Counted from the first letter of the stretch, positions 22,027 to 34,384 are shown. The stretch is 64,000 nt of DNA from Flaveria trinervia (GCA_025506515.1 JACCIX010001216.1:40001-104000); one strand, 5' to 3'. Notes: generated by a model from the sequence alone, not told the origin. Numbers and translations are program-made.

Positions 22027-23440
22027 GTCTAATATTTCCTCTTGGCAGGTCCTCCAGAACTCTAACAATTGACTTCATACAGTGGAGGATCAATGGTAAA
22101 GGGGGCGAGGTAAGATGAGAAGGAAATAAATTTGCAAACGTATGAGAAACGAGGCTCTTATTTAGCCGATAACAGAGCAACTTGGATATGTTACTTGTTT
22201 AGGTGAATGGCAAAGGTTGGCTGGTTTTGGGGTTCAAAGTTGGCCATTTTTATAAAGTTTTTTACAGAGTTTGAAAGAACAGCAAGGGTTTGTAGGTGAT
22301 TTAGGGCTTGAAACTTTACAGACGAAAAAGAAGTAGAATGAGGGAGATCCCTTGTAAAGACTATTTATATCATTGAATTGAGACAATGTTATTGCAAAAG
22401 ATAAACTTTGAAATCTAGATGTCGGTCCCACATCTTAAAAAGTACAATGTTGTTATCTTAGAAGTTAAAAATCTTCCAAAGGTAATTTACCTTCAGAAGT
22501 TTAAAGAAAGCTTCCGAATCAAAATTGACTTTGGAAGATATTCCCTTTCATTAAAAGAAGTGCTTCAAAAGAAAATGTACTTAAAAACAACTTCGGATCA
22601 TGAAGAGTTCTAACGCCATTGGTCTAGTAGATGACTTCAATTTCAATTTCACCAATTATTCTCATCATGACAATAGAGTGCTTGCAAAATGCTAGAAATT
22701 GCATTGTCTTCTTAGAGGGTGTTTGGATTTGCTTGTCAAATTGATTATCTTATTCAAATTCGCCATTATTGATTTTTTTAGTGTTTTAATAAAAAGATTT
22801 TATTTTAAATTGTGTGACATATTTTATAGAAGTTTTGTTTATTTATAATGCAAAAAATAATTTGGGTTTTAAATACGAAAGTAGTATATATGAATGTACT
22901 TCATCTGTTAATTTTTCATAAGTAACCAAAATTTGTCAAACACATGAACCAAAACTTGTTCAAACATATATTTGACTTTTCATGCAGCTTCAAGGGTCGT
23001 GGACCTAGCTAAGTTGTAATGGAAGCAAAAGAATCCTTACACGCATCATTGATCATTGTTGTATATTCGACACTATAAAATCCTGCTTGAATACCGATCA
23101 TGGTTCATGGTTGCTATGCTTTACCTTTTGTCTTTTAAAGTTAAAAACTACTAACAACTAGACATTGTTTCGTGGAAAATTTTTGTCTAATCCGTTGTTT
23201 CTAATATTTTTGTTTTTTTTAATCTTTTGACTTTGACTTTAGCAATGGTGGTGTAGACCGGGGCTTGATGTGATTTTTTTGTGTTTAAATTACCTCTCAT
23301 TAGAATAACGGATCAAAAGGGGTCAAATGTGTTTTGGGTTGACCAACAAACACTTTAATTATCTCCTTGTTTCAAGTATTTTTAATATAAATAGTTAAAA
23401 CATTTGATGTAAGAAAAATATAAAATTTTGAATAAATGAA
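22027..23440. other. Intergenic, no gene recognised
   Basis: Short frames only (e.g. 64 aa at 22419-22613 without any known motif). A gagggtgtttggatttgcttg word at 22714 resembles the ends of some plant MITEs, but no partner end was found. Confidence 0.4.
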
Positions 23441-26400
23441 TCTTATTGTAAATCAGATAATAAACAAGAGAAATGATAAAGAGATGAAACTGATTTTATT
23501 CATTAGGATTATCAATAATGCATACATCATACATTTATACATAATGATCAAACCCTAAAGCCAATAAATATTGGGTTGGGCCTAAAATAATCTACATTTA
23601 TAACACTCTCCGTCAGACATTTTATATTACACATAATCAACATTATACATCTGGATAATATTGGTTCGATTCTTCAGTATTGATATAAGCTAATTCAAAA
23701 AGATCAGTTAGGCTACCTCGTTTAAGCCTTACCAAAAAAGCCCAGTGAGACAAAATTAGTTAAGAAAAAAAGTACGTGTATAATACTCCCCCTTAATTTA
23801 ACGTGTATATTTCATATGTGGAATCTATTATTCATTGACAGCGGTTGCTTAATCTTTGATCTAGTCTAGTCTTCTTTAATTTATTAGAATCATGTTGCAT
23901 CGTTTTCATATAGTGTAGTTGTACTTCCTTTAATCGTTAAGAACTTTGTTGTGTCTCTATAATAGAACTGTGTGTCCAATAGATATATTGCATAAGTATA
24001 GTCAATTAGTCGAGACTTCTATTATAATCATACCGCATGTCTTGAATCCTGCACAATATACTTAATTATTCGATATGCTTATCAAGTTGTCTCGTTAAAA
24101 ACCTTGCTAGAAAAACCTAGTAGGACAAAACCATAGCTAAGGAAAAGAGTACAACCCATATCGTATATAATTAACAGATACTTTAGGATGATGTTAAATC
24201 AACATTTCAAGGCTTATATAATAAACTGATTCAACTGGATCAATTACGTTGTCTCATTAAAAACCTTTCTAAGAAAACCCAAAGGGATAAAAACTTATTA
24301 AGAAAAAAATGAGTGCAACGTGTTGGATTAGTATTATATTACGCTAGCACATGTGCTAATAAGTGCAAACCATATCTCGTGATAGTTACTAGATGCCCTG
24401 GTGCATCGATCATACTTAAGTATGATACTTCTAAATCAAGTACTTCTAGATCAAGTACTTCTTCACCCTCTACATGGGACAGTAAGGATCCTTATGTATT
24501 TATAGTGATCAGACAACTATAGGTATGCTTAGCATATTAACACTGATCATATAAATATGCTACCATATATAAGCGTAAATTGATAAACTAATCCATAACA
24601 CATGTACTCAAACTATAGATCGAGAGATTATTAAGGTGTGCAAAGGAAATTAGTTACAATTCTGTGTAACTTGTATCTCAAAATAATTATTGAGTTGATT
24701 GTACCATATACGACCAGCTGGTTGTTTAATACAATATAAATATCAAGCATTTATATCTCGAGGTACAAATATTAATGCTTCAAGCAATCTTAATACTTAA
24801 AAGGATTTTTATGTAGATGTCAATTTCGAGTGTCCCATGTATATGCTTGGTGATGATATCTATAGATTTAATCTGAAGTGTTTATTAGATTGTGAGGTTG
24901 ATAATTATGATAGCGCTATTGTATTCACCTCAGGGGACTACATTTATAATCAATTCCCGAGATTTTGGAAAAACCCTTATATTCAATTCATGCCTTATAT
25001 CACACAATATATTTCTTTACATTTCTTTTTATCTCAAATACACCCATTTATAACCAAATGGTTTGAAATCTATGGCCATTCGGACTTCTGGTCCGAAAAC
25101 GTTTTACTTGTCAAGCTAATTAAATTTAATTTAGCCTTTCGGGCATCTTGCTATTTCAACAAGTTATCTATGTGTATATACTCTTACAAAGTTTAATATA
25201 AGTCATCTTGCTATTTCCAAATATTTATTTTGTTTTGGTTCCACATTGTGCTGTATAATACATAATATATTAAGATCTCAAATTTGTTTGATACCTGAGT
25301 TTGTTATGATTTCACTATCCTCTTCTATGATTTCAGTATCCTCTTCTATGATTAGAATATAAGTCTTATGTTATCCTACAAGAGATTAGTGAATCCTCCA
25401 TTATCCTCTTTTATGATTTCACTAATCTTTTGTGGGATTATATTAGTCTCTTTTAAGACATTTATTTCTTTTATAGTATTATTATTTTCTTCTGGAAATT
25501 ATTATTTTTCTCTTTTTATTTTCGTAAGTGTTATCATTGGAACCAATTTATTTTCCATCTTTTGATTGCATGATTATTTGAATTCAAGCAGGTGATTTGA
25601 ATGTTGGTATATGTGACATCATCACTCTGTTTTGTGTTTGTGAATGCATCTAGTAACTTATTTGTTACTTTTACATATGTATGACATATAGACTTCAGAT
25701 TTATATCGATCTCTTCTGGGATCCAAATATAATATTTATGATGCATTTCATGTTATTCTTGTATTACCAGGCTTTCAATATTCTTATCTCCCTCTAAGAA
25801 TGTGAATACCGTCACATTAATTAACATAGCGAGATGATGTAAATATTTCTTCAGTTTGTCTTGTAACTAAACTAAAACCAGTCTAGTTTATTTGTGATTT
25901 CATTTTGATGCACTATAGTGGTAATATATATATAGATCAGACAACCAATATTTCATGTGCGACATGCTTGATTCTCTTCTGAAGATTACTTTTGGTGGGA
26001 AGTATTTATTATCAGCACTTGGATTTATTTGATTAGTATAACCACATGAAGATTGGTTTGCCCTCATGGATGATAATGTGCATCTTATCAAGAGTAGTTT
26101 TCAATAAATGTCTAAACAAAGATATATCATCTCGACTACGTGCACATGCTTTTTACAATACTTCACATGTGGCCAACACTGGTTCTTATAATTTCTTGGC
26201 TAAAGAGAAACCTTTAAACCATTCCAAAGAACATTGTTTCAAATTATCAGACAGATGCTCCGAGAAAAAAAATCACATGTGATCATATAGAGATTGATAT
26301 TACATCATAAATCATTGGAATTTTTCCGTAAATAGAATGGAATTGTTTGTGTGAGTTTTATGGAAGGCCTATAATTATTATTTGCTTTGAGAATATATGC

Positions 26401-27600
26401 TACACATGATAAATCTTATAGTAACAAGGATTTTAGATTACTCGAGTGGGTGCTTGTGGACACTTTTGATTATTAGTATTCACCTCAATATGATGCTACC
26501 TGGATGACCTATTTGGTCACTTCGGTTAAAGACTTTTAGTTACTCACCATATTAGCTTTTACAAGATTTATGTTTGTATTATATATTCAAACTAGTAAAT
26601 CCTTTTGTTTTTCTAACATGGTCTTCTGGCCATAAATGTTAAAGGTAATTTAATAATAGTAGTGTTTTCGGTTGTCATTTAACATGATAATCATCTAGTA
26701 GGATATATTTTGAATTACAAGTTTCTTTAGATTTACTAGAATATAAGACAGGTTTTCAAAACGCAGTCACATGCTCTTCTATAGATTTCAAGAAGGTTAC
26801 TAAAAACCTGAACTTTACGTATAATTATATGTTTCTATTGGAGTTTTTAGATATATTATATTATGTTGGATTATCCGTATTCAATGGAATGTGTTTTCTT
26901 ATATCTTGAAAGACCTCCCCTTAATGGTCGATATGTGTTTTCTTACTTTCGAAGAACTAAATTGTTTGATTCATCACGTCCATTACCTCCACTTAAAGTT
27001 ATAACTTTTTCCTATCCTTCATCCACCCTAAATGAAATTCGTATTCTATTGGACCTAACTTAAGTTTGTCATGTTTGGTGCTTTTTCGGTAGGAACTTTT
27101 TTTTTTCGTGACAATATGACATGATATATTTACCGAAGTATTTCGTGAAAAGAGAATATCCCTAACATGTCTAGAACAGTTATGTTTTCTTTACAGAACA
27201 AGGGAAATTGATAATGAATTTTTAGGAGGACCAACCTCTCATGATCAATGTTATTTAATTTCAAGGTTCCTCCACATATAAAGAGGATATTTTCACTCTT
27301 CAAGTCTTAATGGAGGTAGTGGGTTTTTTATCTATTTATTTGTTTTTTGTTTTTTTAAAGTTTTGTATGATTTTCTTATCATCACTAATTTGGATTGTTT
27401 GATCACAACTAATTCAACAACAATAATAAAAGCTTTGGGTTGATTAGACTTAAGATGCATATAACATTATGTAATAAAGTTTGTTTCCGCTGCTAAACCG
27501 GTTTCAAACGGGCGTGACACAAACATTTATAGCTTGAAACCTTTTCTTTCAAATTTATGCACCAAGATCACATACTGAACATTTACTCAGCAATGTACTT
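23441..27600. other. Decayed repeat region, probably old retroelement debris
   Basis: About 4 kb of AT-rich sequence without a supportable gene. Three diverged copies of a ~65-bp phrase occur (near 23717-23780, 24092-24168 and 24252-24320; core tctc(g/a)ttaaaaacctt, then acaaaac). A tactccccctta at 23785-23796 has the form of a minus-strand polypurine tract. Frames at 24837-25196 (119 aa) and 26863-27063 show no family resemblance and look fortuitous. I suspect an old copia 3' end and leader, but cannot prove it. Confidence 0.35.
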
Positions 27601-27676
27601 ATTTTTGTTCTGCCAAACAGCAACCCAAAACATCTACTGTAATGTAAACAAACCGTCGAAGGTAATAAACAACATA

Positions 27677-30537
27677 CTATGCTTCACTGGTTGAGACCAC
27701 ATCATCTTTATGCTTGATCATTCCAGAATCCACGAGAATCGGTATTTCTGCTGCAAGCCATGGTGCAAGGCCCAAACAGAGAGCATGTGCTATGCCAAAC
27801 CTAGGGCTGAAACACATATAAAAGAAGCATATTAATCAACTGAAACATAAATTATATGAACAACAGAAGAACTGTCAAATGGAATCTTCATATCAAGTAG
27901 TTTAATTGAGTGACAATCATTAAGAGAGTTGGATTACCTCTACAAAGTAAATCATTATCTCTGAGAGATGGTGAATCCCTTCAATATTGTTCGTAATCTT
28001 CATCTTTCTGTTTTATATAACTTATAGTTTCATTTCATTTTATTTTCTACTCGGGTCCCATCAGTTTACCCCAAAAACTTTTTTTTGTCCAAAACGTTAC
28101 AATATTTGTAGATTTTTTGTAACTTACAAAATTAATGTTATATAGACAGTGATATATAGTTTTGAACAAACTAATTTTAAAGTACCATACACTGAAAACA
28201 CGCTTTTGGTACTTTTATCGGGTTTACTTTTAGACTATTTTTTATTTGACCGGTTTAATGTTAAAAGTTAGAAAGATAATCCGGATCCTTTCGTAAATAA
28301 GTTGGTCAGAGTAATCATTTCCAAAAAATTCTCTATCCAATTGAGGTAGGATCTTACATATTTACATGCCCACTAGATGGTATCCATGTTTAAATATCAA
28401 GCAATGATCGTGTTCCAGAACAATCTTAATCATATTCTGCTAAATTTGACTTGTCAACTAGTCTCCTTCAAATATTCCAAATTTAGGCCCAAGTTCTACG
28501 CAATAATTTGAATCACTACCCCACTCATGTTAGACATATCTTGATGCATAACCTTAGATATCGGTTATTTTGGTATTCATAATTTTGTGTTTTGTTTGAT
28601 GTCCTTCAAAGTTCAAAAAGAGAAAACAGGAGAATACATGAGAATGTGACATGCTATAAACAACATTTTAGACTCGATTCTCAGCTTGTGGGCAATAGGC
28701 TTTAACTACCTAGCTTTTCACTTTTTCTTCAATCAGTTTGCAACACAACCAGATAATTAAAAAGGTAATAATTATCAGTTATTTTGGTATTCATCATTTT
28801 GTTTCTGCTTGATGTCCTTTTAAGTTCCAAAAGAGAAAACACGAGAACACGTGACAATGCAACATTCTATAAACAACATTTTAAGGCTCGATTCACTGCT
28901 TGTAGGTAATGGGCTTTAACTACCTAGTTTTTCTTAAATTAGTTTACACACCACCTTACAATTAAAGAGGGCATTAATTATCAGTTATTCTGACAGCTCA
29001 TCTTGATCTGGGGATCAACTTCTTATTAGATGTGAATTCTAACTCTTATATGTAAATAGTTATTCTGTTTATTACATGATTGATGAATTGATTTTGTAAA
29101 ATTTCAAAAGATGTAGAAGAAACGAGAATTTTCTTACGAGTTTTTAGCCCAGAGTGGCTTGAAATGCACTGTCAAGCAAATCTTCCCACCTCTATACATC
29201 TGTATGGAGAAAAAAACAACTATTTAGTGAACAGAAAGTGATAACTCAATTCAGTGCATAGCGAAAATCATAAAATGCTAGTTCTAGTAAGTAAAGATAC
29301 TCAAAACCAGAAGAATCACCATTGGTCTGAGTAGCATTCTTCTAAAGTCTAAACAATTACAGTTTTCACTTGGATATGTATTATTTAAGCCACCATTCTG
29401 AGCATAAAACCTAGTTCACAATAGAGAAGCAACCTATTTTAAACAGATTTTTCTCAAAGGAAAATGCTAGGATAGTATAATCCATAACTAAAGTTCTAAC
29501 TATATCACAATATATAACATAATTACTCAATAAGCTAGGTTTATAAGCGCAAAGGCACTCCAAGGCGTTTAGGTCCCAAAAGCCCAAGTGTGAGGTGTGA
29601 GGCAAGAGCTTCACTTATGGAAGGCATAGTTCTAAGCAAAACCAATAAGCGTTACGTGCACCCAAAACGTGCATCTCTCTCCTCTCTTTTACATATTAGC
29701 CTTTATAATCTCTTCATTGTTTTGGTCAATTTTACATATCAACCTCCCGAAAGCTGCGTCTTTCTCATCTCCTTTACATATTAGCCTTTTTTAATAAGTA
29801 AACCCTTCATAACCTCTTCAATATTGTGGTCAGGTTTGCATATCAACCTCCTCAGAACCCTGTATTTCACCAATTTTAAGCCCCTCAAGGCGTAGGGTCT
29901 GTTTTTTCCAATCGTATTTTTCAACACCAAGCCATCAACCAATCATATACCAATTCAGTCAGTCAAAGATCATTTCGATTTTGATTCAAAAGAGTACACG
30001 ATTAATCAAGTCATTCATGGCAGAATTTCAAAGCAAAGCACAATACTTGAACTCTAGTCTCAATTCAATGAATCACCCTTCATTTCCCCTAACTCAAGTC
30101 ACTCACTAACAATCAAAGTTCCCCCAATACAGCAAACATCAACAAAAACGCACAATTGACAACAAACAACACCAAATCTCACAAACCCCAGTTGAATTAG
30201 AAACCTTATGAGTCTTTCCATCGAGCTCCGGCAGCTCGAGCTCCGGCGCGGTGGCAGGGTAAGTGACCGGAACATCAAACTGGAGATCAAACTCATACTT
30301 GAGGAGATTATGCACGTACCAGCACTTTCCGGTCCAGCGTGTGCCCTCGGGGTTAGCAGCGGAGATGCGAAACCAATCGTTGTCTTTGGATTTGTTCATG
30401 GAAGTGTATGCGATGAGGGCTTTGTATTCTTCCTTGAGGCGCTGCGTCCAGGCGGCGCCGTCGCGGGGGCCGGCTTTCACCGTCAGGAGGGGGATTTGGG
30501 TCAGTGTTGACTTGGTGGTTGGATCCCATCCCTCCAT
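27677..30537 (-). CDS. UFC1: UFC1, UFM1-conjugating (E2-like) enzyme, three exons
   Basis: Exons: 30537-30205 (111 codons), 29199-29138 (62 bp) and 27806-27677 including the stop. All introns are GT-AG (1005 and 1331 bp); the first junction is phase 0, the second splits a Ser codon. The 174-aa product begins MEGWDPTTKSTLTQIPLLTV, contains WFRISAANPEGTRWTGKCW and DVPVTYPATAPELELPELDG, then GGKICLTVHFKPLWA with the catalytic Cys (about residue 119), and ends GLAPWLAAEIPILVDSGM plus a short acidic/Ser tail. This matches UFC1 throughout: an E2-like enzyme that takes UFM1 from UBA5 as a thioester and hands it to UFL1, chiefly acting on ER-associated ribosome targets. The frame is complete and stop-free, so the gene is probably active. 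There are no other genes nearby. An LTR fragment lies about 220 bp upstream. Confidence 0.94.
28558..28975. repeat. Tandem duplication (~210 bp) in UFC1 intron 2
   Basis: 28558-28770 and 28771-28975 are diverged direct copies (shared words include ggttattttggtattcat / agttattttggtattcat, and gctttaactacctag). A third start (attatcagttatt) at 28977 is cut short. It is intronic and does not touch the splice sites. Confidence 0.8.
29530..29900. repeat. Intron 1 repeat insertion with internal duplication
   Basis: aagcgcaaaggcactccaag followed by gtgaggtgtgaggcaagagc is a phrase common in plant dispersed repeats. Within it, tttacatattagcctttat and acatatcaacctcc recur about 80-90 bp apart (29690-29750 and 29775-29850). 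Ends are not defined. Confidence 0.5.
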
Positions 30538-30754
30538 TGTTGTTGCAGAATTCGAGCCCTAAACCAGTAAACCCTACACGGAGAAGAAATCAAAGCTTGA
30601 TTGTCTTTGTGCAGTCCGGTTATCAACACTCGTGAAAACACAACATTTTGTGATTCATTAACCATGCAACAACAACAATAGGCCATGTTATGATTAACGC
30701 GTTGCAGACGTAAGGAAAATATATGAAACTAACTTTAGTAACTCGTGTATTACA
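30538..30754 (-). promoter_or_regulatory. UFC1 5' flank, only ~217 bp before retroelement sequence
   Basis: Presumed 5' UTR and core promoter. The stretch next to the start (ggtttactggtttagggctcg read on the minus strand, in part) contains CCCTAAA/AAACCCTA-like telo-box words (30556-30577) often seen before plant translation-related genes. No convincing TATA box. Beyond 30754 the sequence is LTR-derived. Confidence 0.45.
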
Positions 30755-31010
30755 TTTAGATACATGTGTATCTAGTTTATAAGTTTAATATAAAATGTTT
30801 TTATTGTCTTACATAATAGAATGGGTACTTAATGAAATACAATGTGTGGTTGTGCTTATAATGTTTATTATTTCATTGATTAGTAGGTTAACGCTTATTG
30901 AACTAACTATATAGGTTTGTGGTTGTTTATATAGTTTTTAATTAATAATGATTGAGAAATATGGTTAAACTTAATAGTGTGAAGTTCTCATGCGGATGGC
31001 CCATGCTAAT
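30755..31010 (+). repeat. Inverted fragment of copia LTR (first ~256 bp)
   Basis: This is the reverse complement of 33229-33489: tagatacatgtgtatctag..., aatgaaatacaatgtgtggtt, ...gaagttctcat(g)cggatggcccatgctaat. It corresponds to the U3 start of the copia LTR but points the opposite way to the neighbouring gag, which it joins at about 31011. The pair forms a 256-bp inverted repeat with a 2.2-kb spacer. Confidence 0.88.
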
Positions 31011-32269
31011 CCTATTTGATTCGGTATGCCCGTCTTCTTGGGCTTCACACATTCACGTTTGAAGTGTTCTTTTTCCCCACAGTTGAAGCAGGTAACTTTT
31101 GTCTTGTCAAAGCCAAAAGTTGTGTTCTTTGTGGCAATCAGATTATGACCGGTCTTCTTGACAAATGTCTTTGTTCTCCAAACAGCACTTGCTAAGGCCC
31201 ACATGATGTCCATCCTTTCTAACTCAGTCTCGTCTACCTGCTTGTAGTCCGCGTCTGCCAGATGGCAATTTCCAATTTTCCCAGCAACTAGCCCATCATA
31301 GGAGTGGACTACCGCTGCTAAGAGGTCCATGTGCTCCTTTGCTACCTCTACTGTCACATTCCCGAGATTCTCGGTCTTTAGTTTTGTAGCATTTGCTTCA
31401 GGTGCTATGTACTGGGTACCAGACGACCCTAACTTGTCAAATCCTGAAGAAGTAGCTTGTGATTGACCAGCTGAACTCGACACAAACGCCGTTTGAAGTG
31501 ATGCTCTAGACGTTTTGGCTTGTGGGGTTGAGTTGTACAATGCCGGATTCTGATCATATGAAGACTTTTGGGCCTTGTACTTCATCCTCAACTCTTCCTC
31601 CTGCAGTTTCAGAATGAAGTAGTTGATGTCTAACTTCGCTAGCATATCATTCTATCTGAGGTTGGAGACAAACGAACTTCATTTCTCGGGCAAACCATCT
31701 GCAAAGTTTGAAACTTTGTCTTCTATAGACGTAGTAACTCCATGAGTGTGCAGCTCACTCATCAGATGATAGAAACGATCAATGACATCGTCCAAGCTCT
31801 CCTTTCCTATTGACGAGAAGTTGTCAAACTCCTTCTTCAACGCTTTAGCGTTCAGAGCTTTCAACGATGCATTTCCCTCATACCTCTTTTCCAATGCATC
31901 CCATAGCTTTTTAGCTTGCTTGTTCTCAGAAAATTGATGGAATATATCCTTAGGAATTGACTGAGTCAGCAACGCATATACTTTCTTTTCTGCATTGTAC
32001 TTTAATTTTTATCCGTCAGTCATCCCGCTTAAGGTGAGTTTGACTCCATCTGCACCTACAGGCATACTATATCCTGTCTTTATCGCCTCCCACAAATTAG
32101 GATCTATTCCATTTAAGTATATTTCAAATCGTTGCTTCCATTGTGGATAATCATCTAACGTTATTAGCTTGGGGGGTTTGTTATGATTTCCCACTTCATT
32201 TTCTAAAAGCAATAGATTTTGAATCCTAGAGTCCCTTCCGGCGGTGAACGTTGAATATTGATCCTCCAT
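31011..32269 (-). pseudogene. Copia gag, second tandem copy, truncated
   Basis: Start at 32269 (MEDQYSTFTAGRDSRI). The gag core includes KPPKLITLDDYPQWKQRFEI, LWDALEKRYEGN, DRFYHLMSELHTHGV and FADGLPEK, followed by an intact CCHC knuckle CFNCGEKEHFKREC near 31090-31045. Three stops break it (near 32008, 31678 and 31646). It ends at the junction with the inverted LTR fragment. It is closely related to the gag at 49145-47873 and is better preserved at the zinc knuckle. Confidence 0.85.
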
Positions 32270-32753
32270 TGTTATCAACTTTAAACTTTGGAACAAAGTT
32301 TTTAACTTGTACGAATGAAGGTATGCGATTGAACACTTCGGGGCGATTGAACAATGCGGTTGACTGAAGCGTGCGAATGAGAAAATGCGAATGGCTCAAT
32401 CGTGCGAATGGACAGGTGTGGATTAACAATGCGAATGGGCAATTCAGTCGTACGAATGAGTCCAATCGTGCGTATGAGGGATGCGTATGAATTCAGTCGT
32501 GCGATTGAGTCAATCGTGCGACCGAAGCTGCTAAAACTTGAAAATCCGTAGGTTTAAGGTATTTTGACGCAAAAACAAGAATATTTCAAGAACCCTAATT
32601 GTCGTATGCTGGAAAACCTTTAACTTTATGATCTTGAGACATCCAAAACAATGTTTGACACAAAAGGATTGCGTTTTTAGTGGAAAAACACAATTTTTAT
32701 ATCAAAAACGATTTAATCACACGTAAATCAAGAGCCAAACCTCTTATACCACT
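32270..32753 (-). other. Primer site and 5' leader of the second copia copy
   Basis: TGGTATAAGAG (minus, 32741-32751) is a slightly mutated tRNA-Met primer site, directly adjoining the LTR at 32754. The leader carries many words of the form gtgcgaatga/gtgcgattga (32330-32520), as in the leader at 49146-49616. Confidence 0.75.
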
Positions 32754-33489
32754 TGTTAGGATCGTGTATTGAACGAAATACTAACTGATATACGTGTATA
32801 CCGAATCAAATAGTGCGGAATCCTATTTGATTGGCGATCCAATCAGTGAGAACGCACGTAGAAACAATTGTAGATTGAATCTAAACATTAAGAACGATTG
32901 GTAATCGATCTAGTGCGATCTATGAACTTGGAACAGGTTCTTAGAAGTCTCTGGACGGCTAGGGTACGATTTAGTACGTAGGTTTTCAAAGTGTTATGTT
33001 TTTCCATGATTTAAGTGGTATTTATAGGTTAGGGTTTCTCATTCGGGCGACTGAACCATTAGCATGGTTCAGTCGTGCGATTGAGTCATGCAGTTGATCC
33101 ATTCGCATGACTGAGTGTTCAGCCGTGCGACTGAGTCAATCTCATGTTACAATCATGCGACTGATCCAGTCTCCTGGTTCAGTCGTGCAACTGGTTCATT
33201 AGCATGAAGTTGTTCATGCGTATGGTCCATTAGCATGGGCCATCCGTATGAGAACTTCACACTATTAAGGTTAACCATATTTCTCAATCATTATTAACTA
33301 AGAACTATGTAAACAACCATAAACCTATGTCGTTAGTTCAATAAGCGTTAACCTACTAATCAATGAAATAATAAACATTATAAGCATAACCACACATTGT
33401 ATTTCATTAAGTACTCATTCTATTACATATGTGTAAGACAATAAAGACATTTACATTAAGCTCATAAACTAGATATACATGTATCTACA
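32754..33489 (-). repeat. Copia LTR shared by two tandem internal regions
   Basis: 736 bp, starting (minus) TGTAGATACATG and ending ATCCTAACA. Homologous along its length to 49631-50385. On one side is a polypurine tract (so it is a 3' LTR), on the other a primer site and gag (so it also acts as a 5' LTR). The middle holds repeated gttcagtcgtgcgactgag-type words (33050-33200). Confidence 0.88.
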
Positions 33490-33506
33490 AACTCCCCCTT
33501 GGACCT
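33490..33506 (-). other. Polypurine tract of the copia element
   Basis: Minus strand AGGTCCAAGGGGGAGTT immediately before the 3' LTR; primes plus-strand DNA synthesis in intact elements. Confidence 0.8.
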
Positions 33507-33514
33507 AGTTTTAT

Positions 33515-34384
33515 CTATTGTCTTACATTCTTCATAAGCTCCTCATATTTCTTGTACTTCTCCTCTCTTGTAACTCCTGCATGTATTTCAAATGCAAAGC
33601 AGAGTCTAATCACGTTTTGGAATTGGAGGGCTTGTATAATATCTTGCACGTCATAGAATAGTGGCCACTTGTATAAGGTGTAAACATCATCAGCCGACAA
33701 GTTAGTGAGCCACATGGGGTCAAACACCCTGATAGTTTCCATACTACCATTTCTGTTCAACACTATGACCGCCTCACCTGTTCTCCAATCGTAGTACCAC
33801 CACTTAAAGTGTGGAGTGAAGTCCTGTGGCATTTCCCATAGAGGGATTCTAGACATCGTGCGTGGAGGACTCCACTTCAGCACTATTTTTGGTTTTCCAG
33901 TAATGGCATCAACTTCAGATCTTCTGATATGCCTCGTTGGTTGTTGAGGTTTGAAGTTGACCCACCTGGTGTGGTACTCTCTCTTTAAAGCAGCTTCAAA
34001 CCAGACTGACATCTTACGAGGGTCAGCATATCGCAACTTCAATTTTGCTAGCTGGTTAAGCTCAAAACCCGGAAGAGTCTTCAGATCGTGTGGGAATTTG
34101 AAGTACTCGATCCCCTTCTCTCTTTTAACAGCATAAACCTTAAGATCTTCAAAATAGGCCCACGATATAATTTTGCCTGACACCTTGTGATGCTTCTTCA
34201 CTTTATAGAGTTTGGTGTAGACATTTGACTTTGGAGCACTGCGCTGGGCTCTAATTTCTACAAAAACATGCTGCCCATTTAGCCTTTCTGATATTGACAT
34301 CGGCGTCAGAGGCTTGGGCTTGCTCTTTATTCTTCTCCGACTCCTGTTCCATTTTATCCAGAGTTTCAAATGTATCACTAACAA
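33515..34384 (-). CDS. Copia additional ORF, C-terminal domain (289-aa open frame)
   Basis: Longest open frame in the element, ending just 8 bp from the polypurine tract. Likely native sequence begins near 34300 (MSISERLNGQHVFVEI); the first ~28 residues appear to be read in the wrong frame, because the neighbouring frame upstream carries the acidic segment. Features: basic, aromatic-rich, with HKVSGKIISWAYFEDLKVYA, FKFPHDLKTLPGFELNQLAK, KWWYYDWRTGEAVIVLNRNG and FDPMWLTNLSADDVYTLYKW. No signal peptide, membrane segment or catalytic motif that I recognise, so an 'env' role is not supported. Domain of unknown function. Confidence 0.6.
   Translation of the reverse strand: MLVIHLKLWIKWNRSRRRIKSKPKPLTPMSISERLNGQHVFVEIRAQRSAPKSNVYTKLYKVKKHHKVSGKIISWAYFEDLKVYAVKREKGIEYFKFPHDLKTLPGFELNQLAKLKLRYADPRKMSVWFEAALKREYHTRWVNFKPQQPTRHIRRSEVDAITGKPKIVLKWSPPRTMSRIPLWEMPQDFTPHFKWWYYDWRTGEAVIVLNRNGSMETIRVFDPMWLTNLSADDVYTLYKWPLFYDVQDIIQALQFQNVIRLCFAFEIHAGVTREEKYKKYEELMKNVRQ

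Noticed and set aside
22714..22980. MITE starting gagggtgtttggatttgc
   Set aside because: No matching inverted end or target duplication found.
24837..25196. 119-aa plus-strand gene
   Set aside because: AT-rich composition, no domain, no start context or splice partners; probably fortuitous.
30208..30562. Plus-strand frames of 99-100 aa over UFC1 exon 1
   Set aside because: Antisense shadow of a GC-rich coding exon; the minus strand is fully explained by UFC1 with consensus splice sites.
33515..34384. Retroviral envelope gene
   Set aside because: Position fits, but there is no signal peptide, transmembrane segment or glycoprotein pattern; left as unknown.
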